Source: Gammaproteobacteria bacterium 53_120_T64 (GTDB lineage Bacteria > Pseudomonadota > Gammaproteobacteria > Pseudomonadales > Porticoccaceae). From it: 38,541 bases of DNA. Under the pieces are notes generated by a model, which searched no databases, was not told the DNA's origin, and saw only the letters and a list, made by a program, of their open reading frames with translations. This document shows, piece by piece, positions 1 through 7,650 of the stretch. Both the position numbers and the translations under genes were made by a program. The stretch's first letter is position 1, and every line of letters starts with the position of its first letter. Location: NCBI GenBank assembly GCA_002162815.1, contig MAAT01000010.1, positions 1-38,541 of the forward strand, read 5' to 3'.

Positions 1-132
1 CAAAGTAGCCTGATCGCTTTGGACGCCAAAAGTCGTACCGAGGAAATTGCGCGCATGCTGGGGGGCGAAAAGATCACCGCGAAGACGCGGTCTCATGCAG
101 AGGAAATGCTTGGGAGCGCAACTAGCGATTAG
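1..132 (+). CDS. recN: DNA repair protein RecN, C-terminal end (partial)
   Basis: The first 43 codons, open at the window edge, read as the extreme C-terminus of RecN. They contain the stretch ARMLGGEKITAKTRSHAEEM, which corresponds to the conserved RecN tail after the second half of the SMC-like ATPase head. The gene ends with TAG at 130-132. RecN is a cytoplasmic SMC-family ATPase used in recombinational repair of double-strand breaks. The ATP-binding motifs and coiled coil lie outside the window. Downstream DNA changes at once to repeats and low-coding sequence, so recN marks the edge of a conserved block. The identification rests on only about 43 residues. Confidence 0.8.
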   Translation, partial: QSSLIALDAKSRTEEIARMLGGEKITAKTRSHAEEMLGSATSD

Positions 133-150
133 AATTACGAATAGCCACTA

Positions 151-190
151 AATTCGAGTCTGACCCCAATTCCTGTGACCCCAATTCCTG
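151..190. repeat. Dispersed 21-bp repeat with a 15-bp tandem duplication
   Basis: Positions 151-171 are the exact reverse complement of 1790-1810; the shared unit begins AATTGGGGTCAGACTCGAAT. Within this copy, TGACCCCAATTCCTG is present twice back to back (161-175 and 176-190). Similar sequence forms the outer part of the IS4-type element ends near 37087 and 38424. I infer that it is a solo or decayed insertion-sequence end. Confidence 0.8.
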
Positions 191-314
191 CTCAAGGCCC
201 TTTACAAGCCCCTGGGATACGGTTGCGGAATAAAAAAACGAACCCGGTCGAATTTTTGGTGTGGTTTTTGCCTAATAAACAACTTACGTCAACCAACCTT
301 AACTTAGGAAAAAT

Positions 315-848
315 ATGAAGATTATTATTTGTGTGTTTATGTACTTACTAGCCGGAACAGCAAGTGCCGCATTGATTTCTAGTGATAATACGACCATCAA
401 TACCACCGGGCAATCCTATTCTCAATCATTTGCAGTGACGCCATCATTGTTTTCCGATGTAGTACTTTCCTTAGATGTCTTTGGCGATTACGGCGACGAC
501 CAACTCAATGAGCATTTTAACTTTTTCATAGATGGCATCTTACTGGCCGACTTACATTCTAGTGCTCACGCTGGGTTTGCAGCCGTTTCGGATTCAAGTT
601 GCTGCAGCTGGCATTTTACAGGCGATGTGAGCATTTCAAACACTCAGTGGAGTACATTTGATAGCGACGGAAGGCTGGATATTAGCTGGACCAATGGTGC
701 CGGCGTAAACGTAATCGCCTCATCAAACTATGTGAATTGGTCTCTAAATGGTGTCGAGGCCAGCAATGTGCCAGCACCAGCCTCATTAGCCCTGCTATGC
801 ATTGGTTTAACCGGCCTAGGACTTTCAAGAAAAAAGAAAACGACCTAA
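315..848 (+). CDS. PEP-CTERM/VPLPA-type sorting-signal surface protein
   Basis: A 177-residue exported protein of unknown role. It begins with a Sec signal peptide (residues 1-18, core IIICVFMYLLAGTASA). It ends with a tripartite sorting signal: the short motif VPAPA near residue 153, a hydrophobic helix (SLALLCIGLTGLGL) and a basic tail (SRKKKTT). Such tails are recognised by exosortase, which attaches or releases the protein at the surface of exopolysaccharide-producing bacteria. No exosortase gene is visible here. The middle is rich in Asn, Ser, Asp and aromatic residues, as in beta-sandwich surface proteins, with a CCSW motif near residue 97. An AGGAAAAAT ribosome site precedes the ATG, and a strong terminator follows directly, so the gene is probably monocistronic. 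It looks more AT-rich than the core genes to its right, which fits an accessory gene. Confidence 0.8.
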   Translation: MKIIICVFMYLLAGTASAALISSDNTTINTTGQSYSQSFAVTPSLFSDVVLSLDVFGDYGDDQLNEHFNFFIDGILLADLHSSAHAGFAAVSDSSCCSWHFTGDVSISNTQWSTFDSDGRLDISWTNGAGVNVIASSNYVNWSLNGVEASNVPAPASLALLCIGLTGLGLSRKKKTT

Positions 849-866
849 TTTCAACAGAGTCGATAT

Positions 867-898
867 AAAAAAGCCCCGATATCTATCGGGGCTTTTTT
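867..898 (+). terminator. Rho-independent terminator after the PEP-CTERM gene
   Basis: A 14-bp perfect stem (867-880 with 885-898) and a 4-base loop. The GC core GCCCCGAT/ATCGGGGC is flanked by six A on the left and six T on the right. It starts 18 bases after the stop codon at 848. The A/T flanks would also let it work on the minus strand. Confidence 0.93.
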
Positions 899-1124
899 AT
901 GCACTGTGTCCCGTCCTGAAATAGGGCGAGCCGCCCAATCATCCAGCCTCTTATTATTGGACCGTACAAGCGACTGCTGAATTGCCGGTAGCACAGGATT
1001 GCAAAGAACATTGACCAAAGAGGTCAGCGTGACTAAAGGGACCGGAGTCCTTTCGCTTGCCCATATATCCTCTAAGCCCTTCCAAAGTTAAGACTTACAT
1101 CAAAAACGATGCCAAGCCTATATT

Positions 1125-1143
1125 CTGTCAGGAAATTTTACAG
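1125..1143. promoter_or_regulatory. Dyad motif copy 1 (TGTCAG-N4-TTTTACA)
   Basis: Reads CTGTCAGGAAATTTTACAG. It is the first of three copies with identical spacing. The outer bases (C/G) and the half-sites TGTCA/TTACA form an imperfect dyad of the kind bound by dimeric transcription factors. No adjacent gene explains it. Confidence 0.5.
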
Positions 1144-1246
1144 TGTAATTTTTAGATGAATATCGCCTAAAAACACTTTAATAATAGGGCCAACGCATTA
1201 CCATTAGCGGGAAATGACTGCCTTTTAACGGTTCAACGCCTAAAAT

Positions 1247-1265
1247 GTGTCAGCTTTTTTTACAC
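1247..1265. promoter_or_regulatory. Dyad motif copy 2 (TGTCAG-N4-TTTTACA)
   Basis: Reads GTGTCAGCTTTTTTTACAC, in the same orientation and spacing as the copies at 1125 and 1433. It begins 122 bases after copy 1. The outer bases G/C are complementary, extending the dyad to 19 bp. Confidence 0.5.
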
Positions 1266-1432
1266 TCAAGACATTTCCCGATTATATTTTACAAAGTTCG
1301 GAAGAAAAATAAAAATAACCATGATTATCAATGTATTACAAAAATAATACACGCCTACCGTGCGCAAAAATGATAATCCAAGCCCTCTTGTTAGCTGAAA
1401 ACAAGATAAAGAGCTTGTTTTTTAGTGCAGAA

Positions 1433-1451
1433 GTGTCAGTAATTTTTACAC
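1433..1451. promoter_or_regulatory. Dyad motif copy 3 (TGTCAG-N4-TTTTACA)
   Basis: Reads GTGTCAGTAATTTTTACAC, in the same orientation and spacing as copies 1 and 2, and begins 186 bases after copy 2. The four central bases differ in all three copies while both arms are invariant, which argues for selection on the arms rather than a recent duplication. Confidence 0.5.
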
Positions 1452-1789
1452 AATTGCGACTTTGTTCTCTTGCCAGGGCTAGCTTTGGTTTTTATAACCC
1501 CCTCTTCCGGCTTTACGGCAAAGGCTTAAATTCTCGACGACCCCTTCACCCGTGGCTAGCCCATCAAGCAATAGTGCTTTTATGATGGAAGCTACTTCTC
1601 ACATTATGGTGAGTATCAATACTGACCCTACAACAAATCGACAAGCCTGCTCTTATCGGAGTCTATTTCCACCCATACGATAAGCACTGCTATTTGGCCT
1701 GCGTACTGGGACAAAGGCATGCAAACTTCTGAAGCGAGCTATGCAGCTATAGGCTATGAGGAGCCTGGTACGCCGGGAGGGATTTGTGG

Positions 1790-1810
1790 AATTGGGGTCA
1801 GACTCGAATT
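1790..1810. repeat. Dispersed 21-bp repeat, inverted copy
   Basis: Exact reverse complement of 151-171, and closely similar to 37087-37106 (one base different). The two copies at this end of the window face away from each other across a 1.6-kb segment that includes the PEP-CTERM gene. Confidence 0.8.
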
Positions 1811-2007
1811 CACCGTACCCAATGTATCGAATCCATTTAAACCTCAACATTTTCCTGCTAACACGTCCCACAGCCCTACAGTAGGCCATGACTGCCCGAT
1901 GGGGCAGCTGGAGAAGCCAGGGATTGATAATAAGCGCCTAGGGGCTCTTATCACCCCTGCGGGGCTTGCGTCGCTGCGCTACTCGTCCAAACTCGTGCCC
2001 GAGTTTG

Positions 2008-2030
2008 TCGGACGGGATTCAAACCCCCCA
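2008..2030 (-). other. tRNA 3'-end-like fragment
   Basis: On the minus strand this reads like a T-arm plus the 3' acceptor strand of a tRNA (GGGTTTGAATCCC followed by GTCCGAC), but without a CCA end or an upstream tRNA body. It lies just downstream of the intact tRNA-Ser gene and beside a small inverted repeat (AAACTCG/CGAGTTT at 1988-2006). It may be a relic of a tRNA-targeted integration or a decayed tRNA. Confidence 0.3.
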
Positions 2031-2065
2031 TTTTTATATACTGATAAACCCCTTCCCCAATAAGC

Positions 2066-2098
2066 AAAAAACCCCGCCGCCTAAAGGCGACAGGGTTT
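2066..2098 (-). terminator. Terminator downstream of tRNA-Ser
   Basis: On the minus strand AAACCCTGTCGCC pairs with GGCGGCGGGGTTT around a TTTA loop (13 pairs, two of them G-U), and a run of T follows. It lies 8 bases beyond the tRNA CCA end. Confidence 0.85.
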
Positions 2099-2105
2099 GT
2101 GCTTA

Positions 2106-2195
2106 TGGCGGTGAGGGAGGGATTCGAACCCTCGATACCGATCAAGATATACTCCCTTAGCAGGGGAGCGCCTTCGGCCACTCGGCCACCTCACC
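2106..2195 (-). tRNA. tRNA-Ser (anticodon GCU)
   Basis: A class II tRNA of 90 bases including an encoded CCA. The acceptor stem GGTGAGG (2195-2189) pairs with CCTCACC (2116-2110), with G as discriminator. The D-arm is TGGCCGAGTGG, the anticodon loop CTGCTAA has anticodon GCT, a long variable arm follows, and the T-arm contains GGTTCGAATCC. It decodes AGC and AGU. Its place just after csrA matches the usual lysC-csrA-tRNA-Ser order of Pseudomonas-like genomes. Confidence 0.97.
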
Positions 2196-2213
2196 AGAAA
2201 CTGTACTTACCTC

Positions 2214-2242
2214 AACAACTCGCCACCACTAAGCTCTGTCAA
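2214..2242 (-). promoter_or_regulatory. Candidate promoter of tRNA-Ser
   Basis: A perfect -35 box TTGACA (2242-2237, minus strand) lies where a tRNA promoter would be expected. At 17-bp spacing the -10 position reads GTTGTT, a poor match. Transcription from it would start about 10 bases before the tRNA. Confidence 0.35.
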
Positions 2243-2416
2243 CACTTAGCTAATGATTCTTGATTGACTCAATACTGAGCAAACCCGGAACCCGGCTATT
2301 CATCAGGTAATTGTCTAACTCTTCGGAAGACTGAGACAGAACGTCTTATTTAGTACTTAAGGACGCGTGAAACTGACAGCCCGCTTCTGAGCGGCGGGCA
2401 TAATACCATACTGCCA

Positions 2417-2443
2417 GCAAAAACAAAGGGGCTAAACAGCCCC
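2417..2443 (-). terminator. Terminator overlapping the csrA stop codon
   Basis: On the minus strand the stem GGGGCT/AGCCCC with loop GTTT (2443-2428) is followed by TTTGTTTTT. The TAG stop codon of csrA lies inside the hairpin, so translation termination and transcription termination are packed together. Confidence 0.85.
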
Positions 2444-2620
2444 AGACTCGCGGTTTTTTTCATCTTGTATGCGCTGATAGATTTCCTCTCGGTGCACAGA
2501 GATCTCTTTCGGTGCATTCACCCCGAGACGAACCTGATTACCCTTGACGCCCAGCACGGTTACCGTAACGTCATCACCTATTACAAGGGTTTCTCCGACA
2601 CGCCTTGTTAAAATAAGCAT
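2432..2620 (-). CDS. csrA: Carbon storage regulator CsrA
   Basis: A 62-residue RNA-binding regulator, close to the usual 61-65. It starts with the signature [20 protein letters not shown] and contains [19 protein letters not shown], the beta-strand and RNA-contact region (Leu4, Arg6, Arg7, VHREE). CsrA dimers bind ANGGAN motifs, usually over ribosome sites, and globally control carbon storage, motility and biofilm genes. The ribosome site is AAGGAG, 7 bases before the ATG, and fits a CsrA target, so autoregulation is plausible. It lies between lysC and tRNA-Ser, as in Pseudomonas, and ends at its own terminator. The acidic C-terminal tail ([12 protein letters not shown]) is the normally variable part. 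Confidence 0.97.
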   Translation of the reverse strand: MLILTRRVGETLVIGDDVTVTVLGVKGNQVRLGVNAPKEISVHREEIYQRIQDEKNRESGAV

Positions 2621-2828
2621 TGCCTTTCTCCTTAACTTTGCAATTAATATCGCGACTTATTGCCAGTCGCGACGCCTCCACAATATCGGCGAGTATTTTT
2701 TATTTCCGATACAACCTTCGCTAGTACTACGTAACGACCGGGCATTCTACCCGTTAGCTTGCGTTTGTCTAATACCGTCTATCGGCTAACAAATACTCAT
2801 CCATAGGGGAAAATATAGACCAAGCTTG
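2621..2828 (-). promoter_or_regulatory. csrA leader with several GGA motifs
   Basis: The 208-bp lysC-csrA gap must hold the csrA promoter and leader, since no lysC terminator is seen. On the minus strand GGA occurs as ATGGAT (about 2801), TCGGAA (about 2706), GTGGAG (about 2678) and in the ribosome site AAGGAG (2633-2628). A TCGCGAC/GTCGCGA inverted repeat (about 2653-2675) lies just upstream of the ribosome site. Multiple GGA sites in the csrA leader are the known arrangement for CsrA autorepression; binding here is inferred. Confidence 0.4.
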
Positions 2829-4055
2829 TTATTTTGCCTCGCTATCCAGCTCAAAGGCCGAGTGTAAGGCCCGCACGGCCAGCTCGAGGTACTTCTCATC
2901 GATCACCACGGCGATCTTAATCTCGGAGGTGGTGATCATCTGAATATTGATATTGTGCTCCGCCAAGGCGGTAAACATCCTTGAGGCAACGCCCGCATGG
3001 GAGCGCATACCAACCCCTACCAGCGACACCTTGGCAATTTGGTCATCGGCCACCACCGAGCGCGCCTTTAGCTGCAAGGCGATGCCCTCGAGCAGACCGC
3101 GAGCCCGACCGATGTCGTTGCGGTGCACGGTAAAGGTCAGCGACGTGGTACCGTCTTCGGAGACATTTTGAATGATCACGTCGACTTCGATATTGGCCTC
3201 GCCAATGGGCGCAAGAATCCGCGACGCCACACCGGGTGTATCGGGAATGCCCTGAATCGTCAGCTTGGCCTCGTCACGATTAAACGCGATGCCGGAAATT
3301 ATAGGTTTTTCCATGCTGTCATCATCCTCAAGGGTAATTAATGTACCGGGGCCGTCTTTAAAGCTCGAGAGAACCCGCAACGGCACCTTGTACTTGCCGG
3401 CAAACTCCACGGCGCGAATTTGCAGTACCTTCGAGCCCTGGCTGGCCATCTCCAGCATTTCCTCGAAAGTGATTTTTTCTAGCCGCCGAGCGCCTTCGAC
3501 CACTCGCGGATCGGTGGTATAAACACCATCGACATCGGTATAAATCTGGCACTCATCGGCCTTCAAAGCCGCCGCCAGTGCGACGGCCGAGGTATCGGAA
3601 CCGCCCCGACCCAGCGTCGTAATATTGCCCTTGCTGTCGACACCCTGAAAACCAGCCACCACCAGCACCCGACCCAATTTCAGGTCGGCCTGCATGCGCT
3701 CGACATCAATTTCTTCAATACGCGCCTTAGTGTGGGCGTCGTCGGTGAGTATTCTCACTTGGGCGCCGGTGTAGGAACGCGCCTCACAGCCGATCTTATT
3801 CAAGGCCATACTTAGCAGCGCGATCGTGACCTGCTCACCGGTGGACACCAGCACGTCAATTTCACGGGGTGCCGGTGTTTCGGTAATGGCCTCGGAGAGG
3901 CCCAGTAGGCGATTGGTTTCGCCACTCATGGCCGACACGACCACCACGATATCGTCACCGCTAACGCGGCAGGCGGCGACTTTTTTGGCCACGGCTTCGA
4001 TACGCTCGACAGAACCGACCGAGGTACCACCGTATTTCTGAACAATTAAACTCAT
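2829..4055 (-). CDS. lysC: Aspartate kinase (LysC)
   Basis: 408 residues, the size of the short Pseudomonas/Bacillus-type monofunctional aspartokinases. It phosphorylates L-aspartate, the first step towards lysine, threonine, methionine and diaminopimelate. The amino-acid kinase domain begins with KYGGTSVGS (residues 7-15) and carries [11 protein letters not shown] and the nucleotide-binding [16 protein letters not shown] and [13 protein letters not shown] segments. From about residue 260 two ACT domains follow, for feedback control by lysine and threonine; [20 protein letters not shown] is the second. In this enzyme class an internal start often yields a separate beta subunit; I did not verify one. 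It lies between alaS and csrA, an order conserved in gammaproteobacteria. Confidence 0.97.
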   Translation of the reverse strand: MSLIVQKYGGTSVGSVERIEAVAKKVAACRVSGDDIVVVVSAMSGETNRLLGLSEAITETPAPREIDVLVSTGEQVTIALLSMALNKIGCEARSYTGAQVRILTDDAHTKARIEEIDVERMQADLKLGRVLVVAGFQGVDSKGNITTLGRGGSDTSAVALAAALKADECQIYTDVDGVYTTDPRVVEGARRLEKITFEEMLEMASQGSKVLQIRAVEFAGKYKVPLRVLSSFKDGPGTLITLEDDDSMEKPIISGIAFNRDEAKLTIQGIPDTPGVASRILAPIGEANIEVDVIIQNVSEDGTTSLTFTVHRNDIGRARGLLEGIALQLKARSVVADDQIAKVSLVGVGMRSHAGVASRMFTALAEHNINIQMITTSEIKIAVVIDEKYLELAVRALHSAFELDSEAK

Positions 4056-4229
4056 TTCTTCACTCGACCGCTAACAGTGTGGATCGGCGCTGCAAAATCG
4101 CTTTTGGCTAATACCAGTACCCAGCGAATTGCCACCCATCGACGAAGGCGCGCAAATGTACACTAAACAACCAGAAAGCGATACCCGATTAGACAGAGCA
4201 GGCTAGGCATTCAAGCGCCTAAGCTCGCC

Positions 4230-6839
4230 TCAACCCATGCATTCTTCAACCCAGGTAAAGACCGAGTCGAGAGCCGCCGGTAGTGCAGCGCTGTCGGTGC
4301 CGCCGCCCTGGGCCATATCCGGGCGACCGCCGCCCTTGCCACCGATTTGCGGCGCGACGAACTGCATTAATGCCCCCGCCTTAATATCAGCGGTAAGATT
4401 TTTGGTGACGCCAGCACTGAGGGCAATCTTGCCATCGCTCTCAGCGGCCAGCAGTATCACGCCCTTATCCATGCGCGAGCGCAACTGGTCGAGCATATCG
4501 CGCAGGGTTTTGGCATCGGCGCCGTCGATCTTTTTCGCCAATACCGAAACACCGGCAATGGTTTTCGCCTCATCGAGCAAATCACCACCGGAGGCACTGG
4601 CTAGCTTCACCTTCAAGGCTTCCAGCTCTTTATTTAAGGCGCGATTGGTTTCGACCAGCGTCGCCGCCTTATCCGATACTGTGGCGCGCCCGGCTTTTAA
4701 TGTTGAGGTGACCTTATCCAGTGTTTGCTCAAGCTCAGCAAACCAAACGAGAGCAGGGGCACCGGCCACCGCTTCGACACGGCGCACACCCGCCGCCACA
4801 CCCGACTCGGAGGTAATATGAAACAAACCGATATCACCGGTGCGCTGGGCGTGAGTGCCACCACAGAGTTCGACAGAGAAACCAGCGCCCATGGTCAATA
4901 CGCGCACACTGTCGCCGTACTTCTCGCCAAACAGCGCCATCGCGCCGCTATTCTGAGCCTCGTCCATCGACATCAGCTCGGTTTGCACCGCGCTGTTTTG
5001 ACGGATTTGGCTATTCACCATGGCTTCGACCACCTTAAGTTCATCCGCCGTCACCGCCTGCGGGTTGGCAAAGTCAAAGCGCAAACGTTCGGCATCGACC
5101 AGCGAGCCCTTTTGTACGACGTGTTCGCCCAGCACTTCTTGCAAGGCCGCGTGCAATAAGTGCGTCGCGGAATGATTGAGCGCCGTCGCCTGTCGCTTGT
5201 CGATATCGACCTGGGCTGTAACCGCCTCGCCGACGGCCATTGCACCCTCGACCAAGCGACCAATGTGGATGTGAACATCACCCTGCTTCTGGCAATCACT
5301 AACGGCAAAGCGCCCGCCCGCAGCGAGCAACTCACCACAGTCACCCGCCTGACCGCCGGACTCGGCATAAAAGGCCGTACTGTCGAGTACTAACATTGCC
5401 TCGTCACCGGCATTCAATGTTTCCACCGCGGCACCCTCGCGAAACAGGCCGCTGATTTTCGCGCTAGCCTGCAAGTCTTGGTAGCCAACAAACGCTGTTT
5501 CACCGACTATATCGAGCTGAGCAGTGTCATCAACGCCGAAACGACTGGCCGCGCGGGCGCGGGTTTTTTGCTCTTCCATACAGCGTTTGTAGCCCGCCTC
5601 ATCCAGCTCATAACCCTGTTCGCGGGCGATATCGTTGGTTAAATCGAGGGGGAAGCCGTAGGTATCGTAGAGTTTAAAGACCACTTCACCGGGTATCACT
5701 TTGCCCGACAAGTCGGCCAGTGCGGCCGTCAAAACACCCATGCCTTTATCGAGAGTTTTGCTGAATTGCCCTTCTTCAGCCAGCAGGGCTTTTTCAACCA
5801 GGGCCTGCTTGGCGACAAGCTCGGGATAGGCCTCACCCATTTGTTCGACCAGTGGCACAACTAAGGTATTAAAAAAGATACCGCTCATACCCAGTTTGTG
5901 GCCGTGGCGCAGGGCGCGGCGAATAATGCGCCGCAGCACATAGCCGCGACCCTCATTGGAGGGCAGCACACCATCGACAATCAAAAAAGATGCCGAGCGA
6001 ATATGGTCGGCTATCACCCGCAGGGACTTGTGTTCCAGATCAGCACAGTGCGTCGCTTCGGCGGCGGCTTTAATCAGGTATTGGAAGAGGTCAATCTCGT
6101 AGTTGCTGTGCACACCCTGCATAATGGCGGCGATACGCTCCAGGCCCATGCCGGTATCGATGGAGGGCTTGGGCAGCGGCGTCATCTCACCACTGCGATC
6201 GCGCTCGTACTGCATAAACACCAGGTTCCAGATTTCGATATAGCGATCGAGGTCGTCATCTTCGCTGCCCGGTGGGCCGCCCGGCACGTCGGCACCATGG
6301 TCGTAAAAGATTTCCGAGCAGGGGCCACAGGGACCGGTATCGCCCATTTGCCAGAAATTGTCTTCATCGAGGCGAGAAAAGCGCTCGGCACTGACGCCCA
6401 CCTCTTCCAGCCAGATTTTTTCCGCCTCGGCATCGGAAATATGCACGGTGATCCACAGGCGCTCTTCTGGCAGACCTAAAACTTCGGTGAGAAAGGTCCA
6501 GGCCAACTTGATGGCGTCGCGCTTAAAGTAATCGCCAAAGCTAAAATTGCCGAGCATTTCAAAGAAGGTGTGGTGGCGGGCGGTGTAACCAACATTCTCT
6601 AAATCGTTGTGTTTGCCACCGGCCCGCACACAGCGCTGGGAACTGGTGGCGCGCTGGTAGTCGCGCTGCTCGGCACCGAGAAAGACATCCTTAAACTGCA
6701 CCATGCCGGCATTGGTGAACAACAGGGTCGGATCATTGCCCGGCACCAAAGAGCTGCTGGTGACAACGCGGTGGTCGCGCTCGGCAAAGAAGTCCAGAAA
6801 GGCCTGGCGGATGTCGGCACTCGATTTTACGTCTAACAT
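4230..6839 (-). CDS. alaS: Alanyl-tRNA synthetase
   Basis: 869 residues, the usual full length. It charges tRNA-Ala in the cytosol. The class II catalytic core is N-terminal ([20 protein letters not shown], then [20 protein letters not shown]). The tRNA-recognition region follows, then an editing domain with the zinc-type motif HSATHLLH (about residue 553) and CGGTH (about 660), and a C-terminal coiled coil plus glycine-rich C-Ala domain ([15 protein letters not shown]). The first ATG gives the standard N-terminus. Upstream, on the same strand, are the HIT and Trm112-like genes. In many gammaproteobacteria recA-recX precede alaS; here only recX is nearby. Confidence 0.98.
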   Translation of the reverse strand: MLDVKSSADIRQAFLDFFAERDHRVVTSSSLVPGNDPTLLFTNAGMVQFKDVFLGAEQRDYQRATSSQRCVRAGGKHNDLENVGYTARHHTFFEMLGNFSFGDYFKRDAIKLAWTFLTEVLGLPEERLWITVHISDAEAEKIWLEEVGVSAERFSRLDEDNFWQMGDTGPCGPCSEIFYDHGADVPGGPPGSEDDDLDRYIEIWNLVFMQYERDRSGEMTPLPKPSIDTGMGLERIAAIMQGVHSNYEIDLFQYLIKAAAEATHCADLEHKSLRVIADHIRSASFLIVDGVLPSNEGRGYVLRRIIRRALRHGHKLGMSGIFFNTLVVPLVEQMGEAYPELVAKQALVEKALLAEEGQFSKTLDKGMGVLTAALADLSGKVIPGEVVFKLYDTYGFPLDLTNDIAREQGYELDEAGYKRCMEEQKTRARAASRFGVDDTAQLDIVGETAFVGYQDLQASAKISGLFREGAAVETLNAGDEAMLVLDSTAFYAESGGQAGDCGELLAAGGRFAVSDCQKQGDVHIHIGRLVEGAMAVGEAVTAQVDIDKRQATALNHSATHLLHAALQEVLGEHVVQKGSLVDAERLRFDFANPQAVTADELKVVEAMVNSQIRQNSAVQTELMSMDEAQNSGAMALFGEKYGDSVRVLTMGAGFSVELCGGTHAQRTGDIGLFHITSESGVAAGVRRVEAVAGAPALVWFAELEQTLDKVTSTLKAGRATVSDKAATLVETNRALNKELEALKVKLASASGGDLLDEAKTIAGVSVLAKKIDGADAKTLRDMLDQLRSRMDKGVILLAAESDGKIALSAGVTKNLTADIKAGALMQFVAPQIGGKGGGRPDMAQGGGTDSAALPAALDSVFTWVEECMG

Positions 6840-6908
6840 AAGGTTCCCGCCCCACTTGGAGCATCAAATAAATTTTAAAAGAAAAGTTAGTGTGCTAAAA
6901 ATCGAGAA

Positions 6909-7259
6909 CTAAAAGCCTAGCGACGATTCAGAAAAGTTCTTGCCGCCCAATATATGCACGTGCAGATGAAACACCGTTTGCCCGGCGCCGGCGCCGTTAT
7001 TCACAATCAGACGAAAGGCATCAGCGATACCGGCCTCTTCGGCAATTTTTCCGGCAGCTAACATCAAATGCCCCAGCAGGGCCTGGTCTTCTGTCTCGGC
7101 ATCGATAATACGGGGGATGATTTTCCGGGGAATCACCAACAAATGTACCGGGGCCTTGGGTGCGATATCGTTGATGGCGATGCAATGCTCATCTTGATAA
7201 ATAATATCGGCGGGGATTTCACCCTTAATAATCTTGCTGAATAGCGTTTCTTCTGCCAT
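6909..7259 (-). CDS. hinT: HIT-family nucleotide-binding protein (HinT-like)
   Basis: 116 residues spanning one HIT domain. The catalytic triad motif HLHVHILGG lies near the C-terminus (about residues 98-106), preceded by the NNGAGAGQTVFHLH segment typical of HinT. HinT proteins hydrolyse adenosine phosphoramidates and aminoacyl-AMP by-products through a nucleotidyl-histidine intermediate. Its place directly upstream of alaS is compatible with clearing aminoacyl-adenylates, but that link is inference. A GAGGGTT ribosome site precedes the ATG. The gene is on the same strand as its neighbours, with gaps of about 70 bases on both sides and no clear terminator. Confidence 0.93.
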   Translation of the reverse strand: MAEETLFSKIIKGEIPADIIYQDEHCIAINDIAPKAPVHLLVIPRKIIPRIIDAETEDQALLGHLMLAAGKIAEEAGIADAFRLIVNNGAGAGQTVFHLHVHILGGKNFSESSLGF

Positions 7260-7326
7260 TAACCCTCATCCTCTAAGTGTGTTTGTACGGTACCGTCGCC
7301 CGATTAAGGTAAATCAGCTGGGTAAA

Positions 7327-7524
7327 TTAGCGCTTGCGACCCTGTTCTTTTTCTTCGCTGCTCAGCTCCCGCGCTTCACTTTCCAGCATCACCGGAATGC
7401 CATCGCGCACCGGATAGGCGAGGCCACTGGCGTAGCAAACCAGCTCGTCACGCTCGCGGTCATATTCGAGGGACGCCTTCGTAACAGGGCAAACCAGAAT
7501 GCTCAATAGCTGTTTGTCGATCAT
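7327..7524 (-). CDS. Trm112/YcaR-family small zinc-ribbon-like protein
   Basis: A 65-residue protein matching the Trm112 (YcaR/UPF0434) family: [14 protein letters not shown] near residues 9-22 and [20 protein letters not shown] in the middle. Bacterial members often sit beside lpxK-kdsB; here the protein stands alone between the HIT gene and an M23 peptidase, so position gives no clue to function. Eukaryotic Trm112 activates methyltransferases, but the bacterial role is not settled. Only two of the four cysteine positions of zinc-binding versions are present. The charged tail ([16 protein letters not shown]) is probably disordered. Confidence 0.88.
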   Translation of the reverse strand: MIDKQLLSILVCPVTKASLEYDRERDELVCYASGLAYPVRDGIPVMLESEARELSSEEKEQGRKR

Positions 7525-7650
7525 AATTATCGTCCGCGGTGCAGGGCCATTTACAAGCCGTGAATTTTAAGGCAATCGCCGCCCTAACACCATGTTTGCG
7601 GAGATATCTTGGCGCCAGGGTAGGCCGCGATAGAAAACCGCTGCGCACTA

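Larger units (their letters stand above)
899..1789. other. Gene-poor accessory stretch
   Basis: About 0.9 kb without a convincing gene. The longest open frame (1331-1585) runs straight through one of three repeated dyad motifs and resembles no family I know. Another frame starting at 1719 is continued by the dispersed repeat at 1790. The sequence around 907-925 (a CCCGTCCTGAAATAGGG-like stretch) resembles IS3-type ends I have seen elsewhere, but nothing supports an element here. The recognisable content is the dyad motif at 1125, 1247 and 1433 (listed separately). Confidence 0.6.

Noticed and set aside
1125..1451. The three dyad motifs as a CRISPR array
   Set aside because: Repeats are only 19 bp with variable centres, the spacing is unequal (122 and 186 bp), and no cas genes are seen.
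1125..1451. The dyad motifs as TyrR boxes (TGTAAA-N6-TTTACA)
   Set aside because: All copies have CAG in one arm instead of AAA, and the spacing is one base short.
1331..1585. 84-residue open frame on the plus strand
   Set aside because: It crosses the third dyad motif, has no ribosome site and resembles no protein family.
1719..2063. 114-residue plus-strand frame and overlapping minus-strand frames at 1653-1889 and 1951-2181
   Set aside because: They run through the dispersed repeat, the tRNA-like fragment and the terminator/tRNA-Ser region. The GGEGGIRTLDT-type peptide is the usual artefact of translating a tRNA T-arm.
4237..4821. Long plus-strand frames inside alaS, ileS and murJ
   Set aside because: They are antisense shadows of strongly supported synthetase and flippase genes, with no family resemblance.
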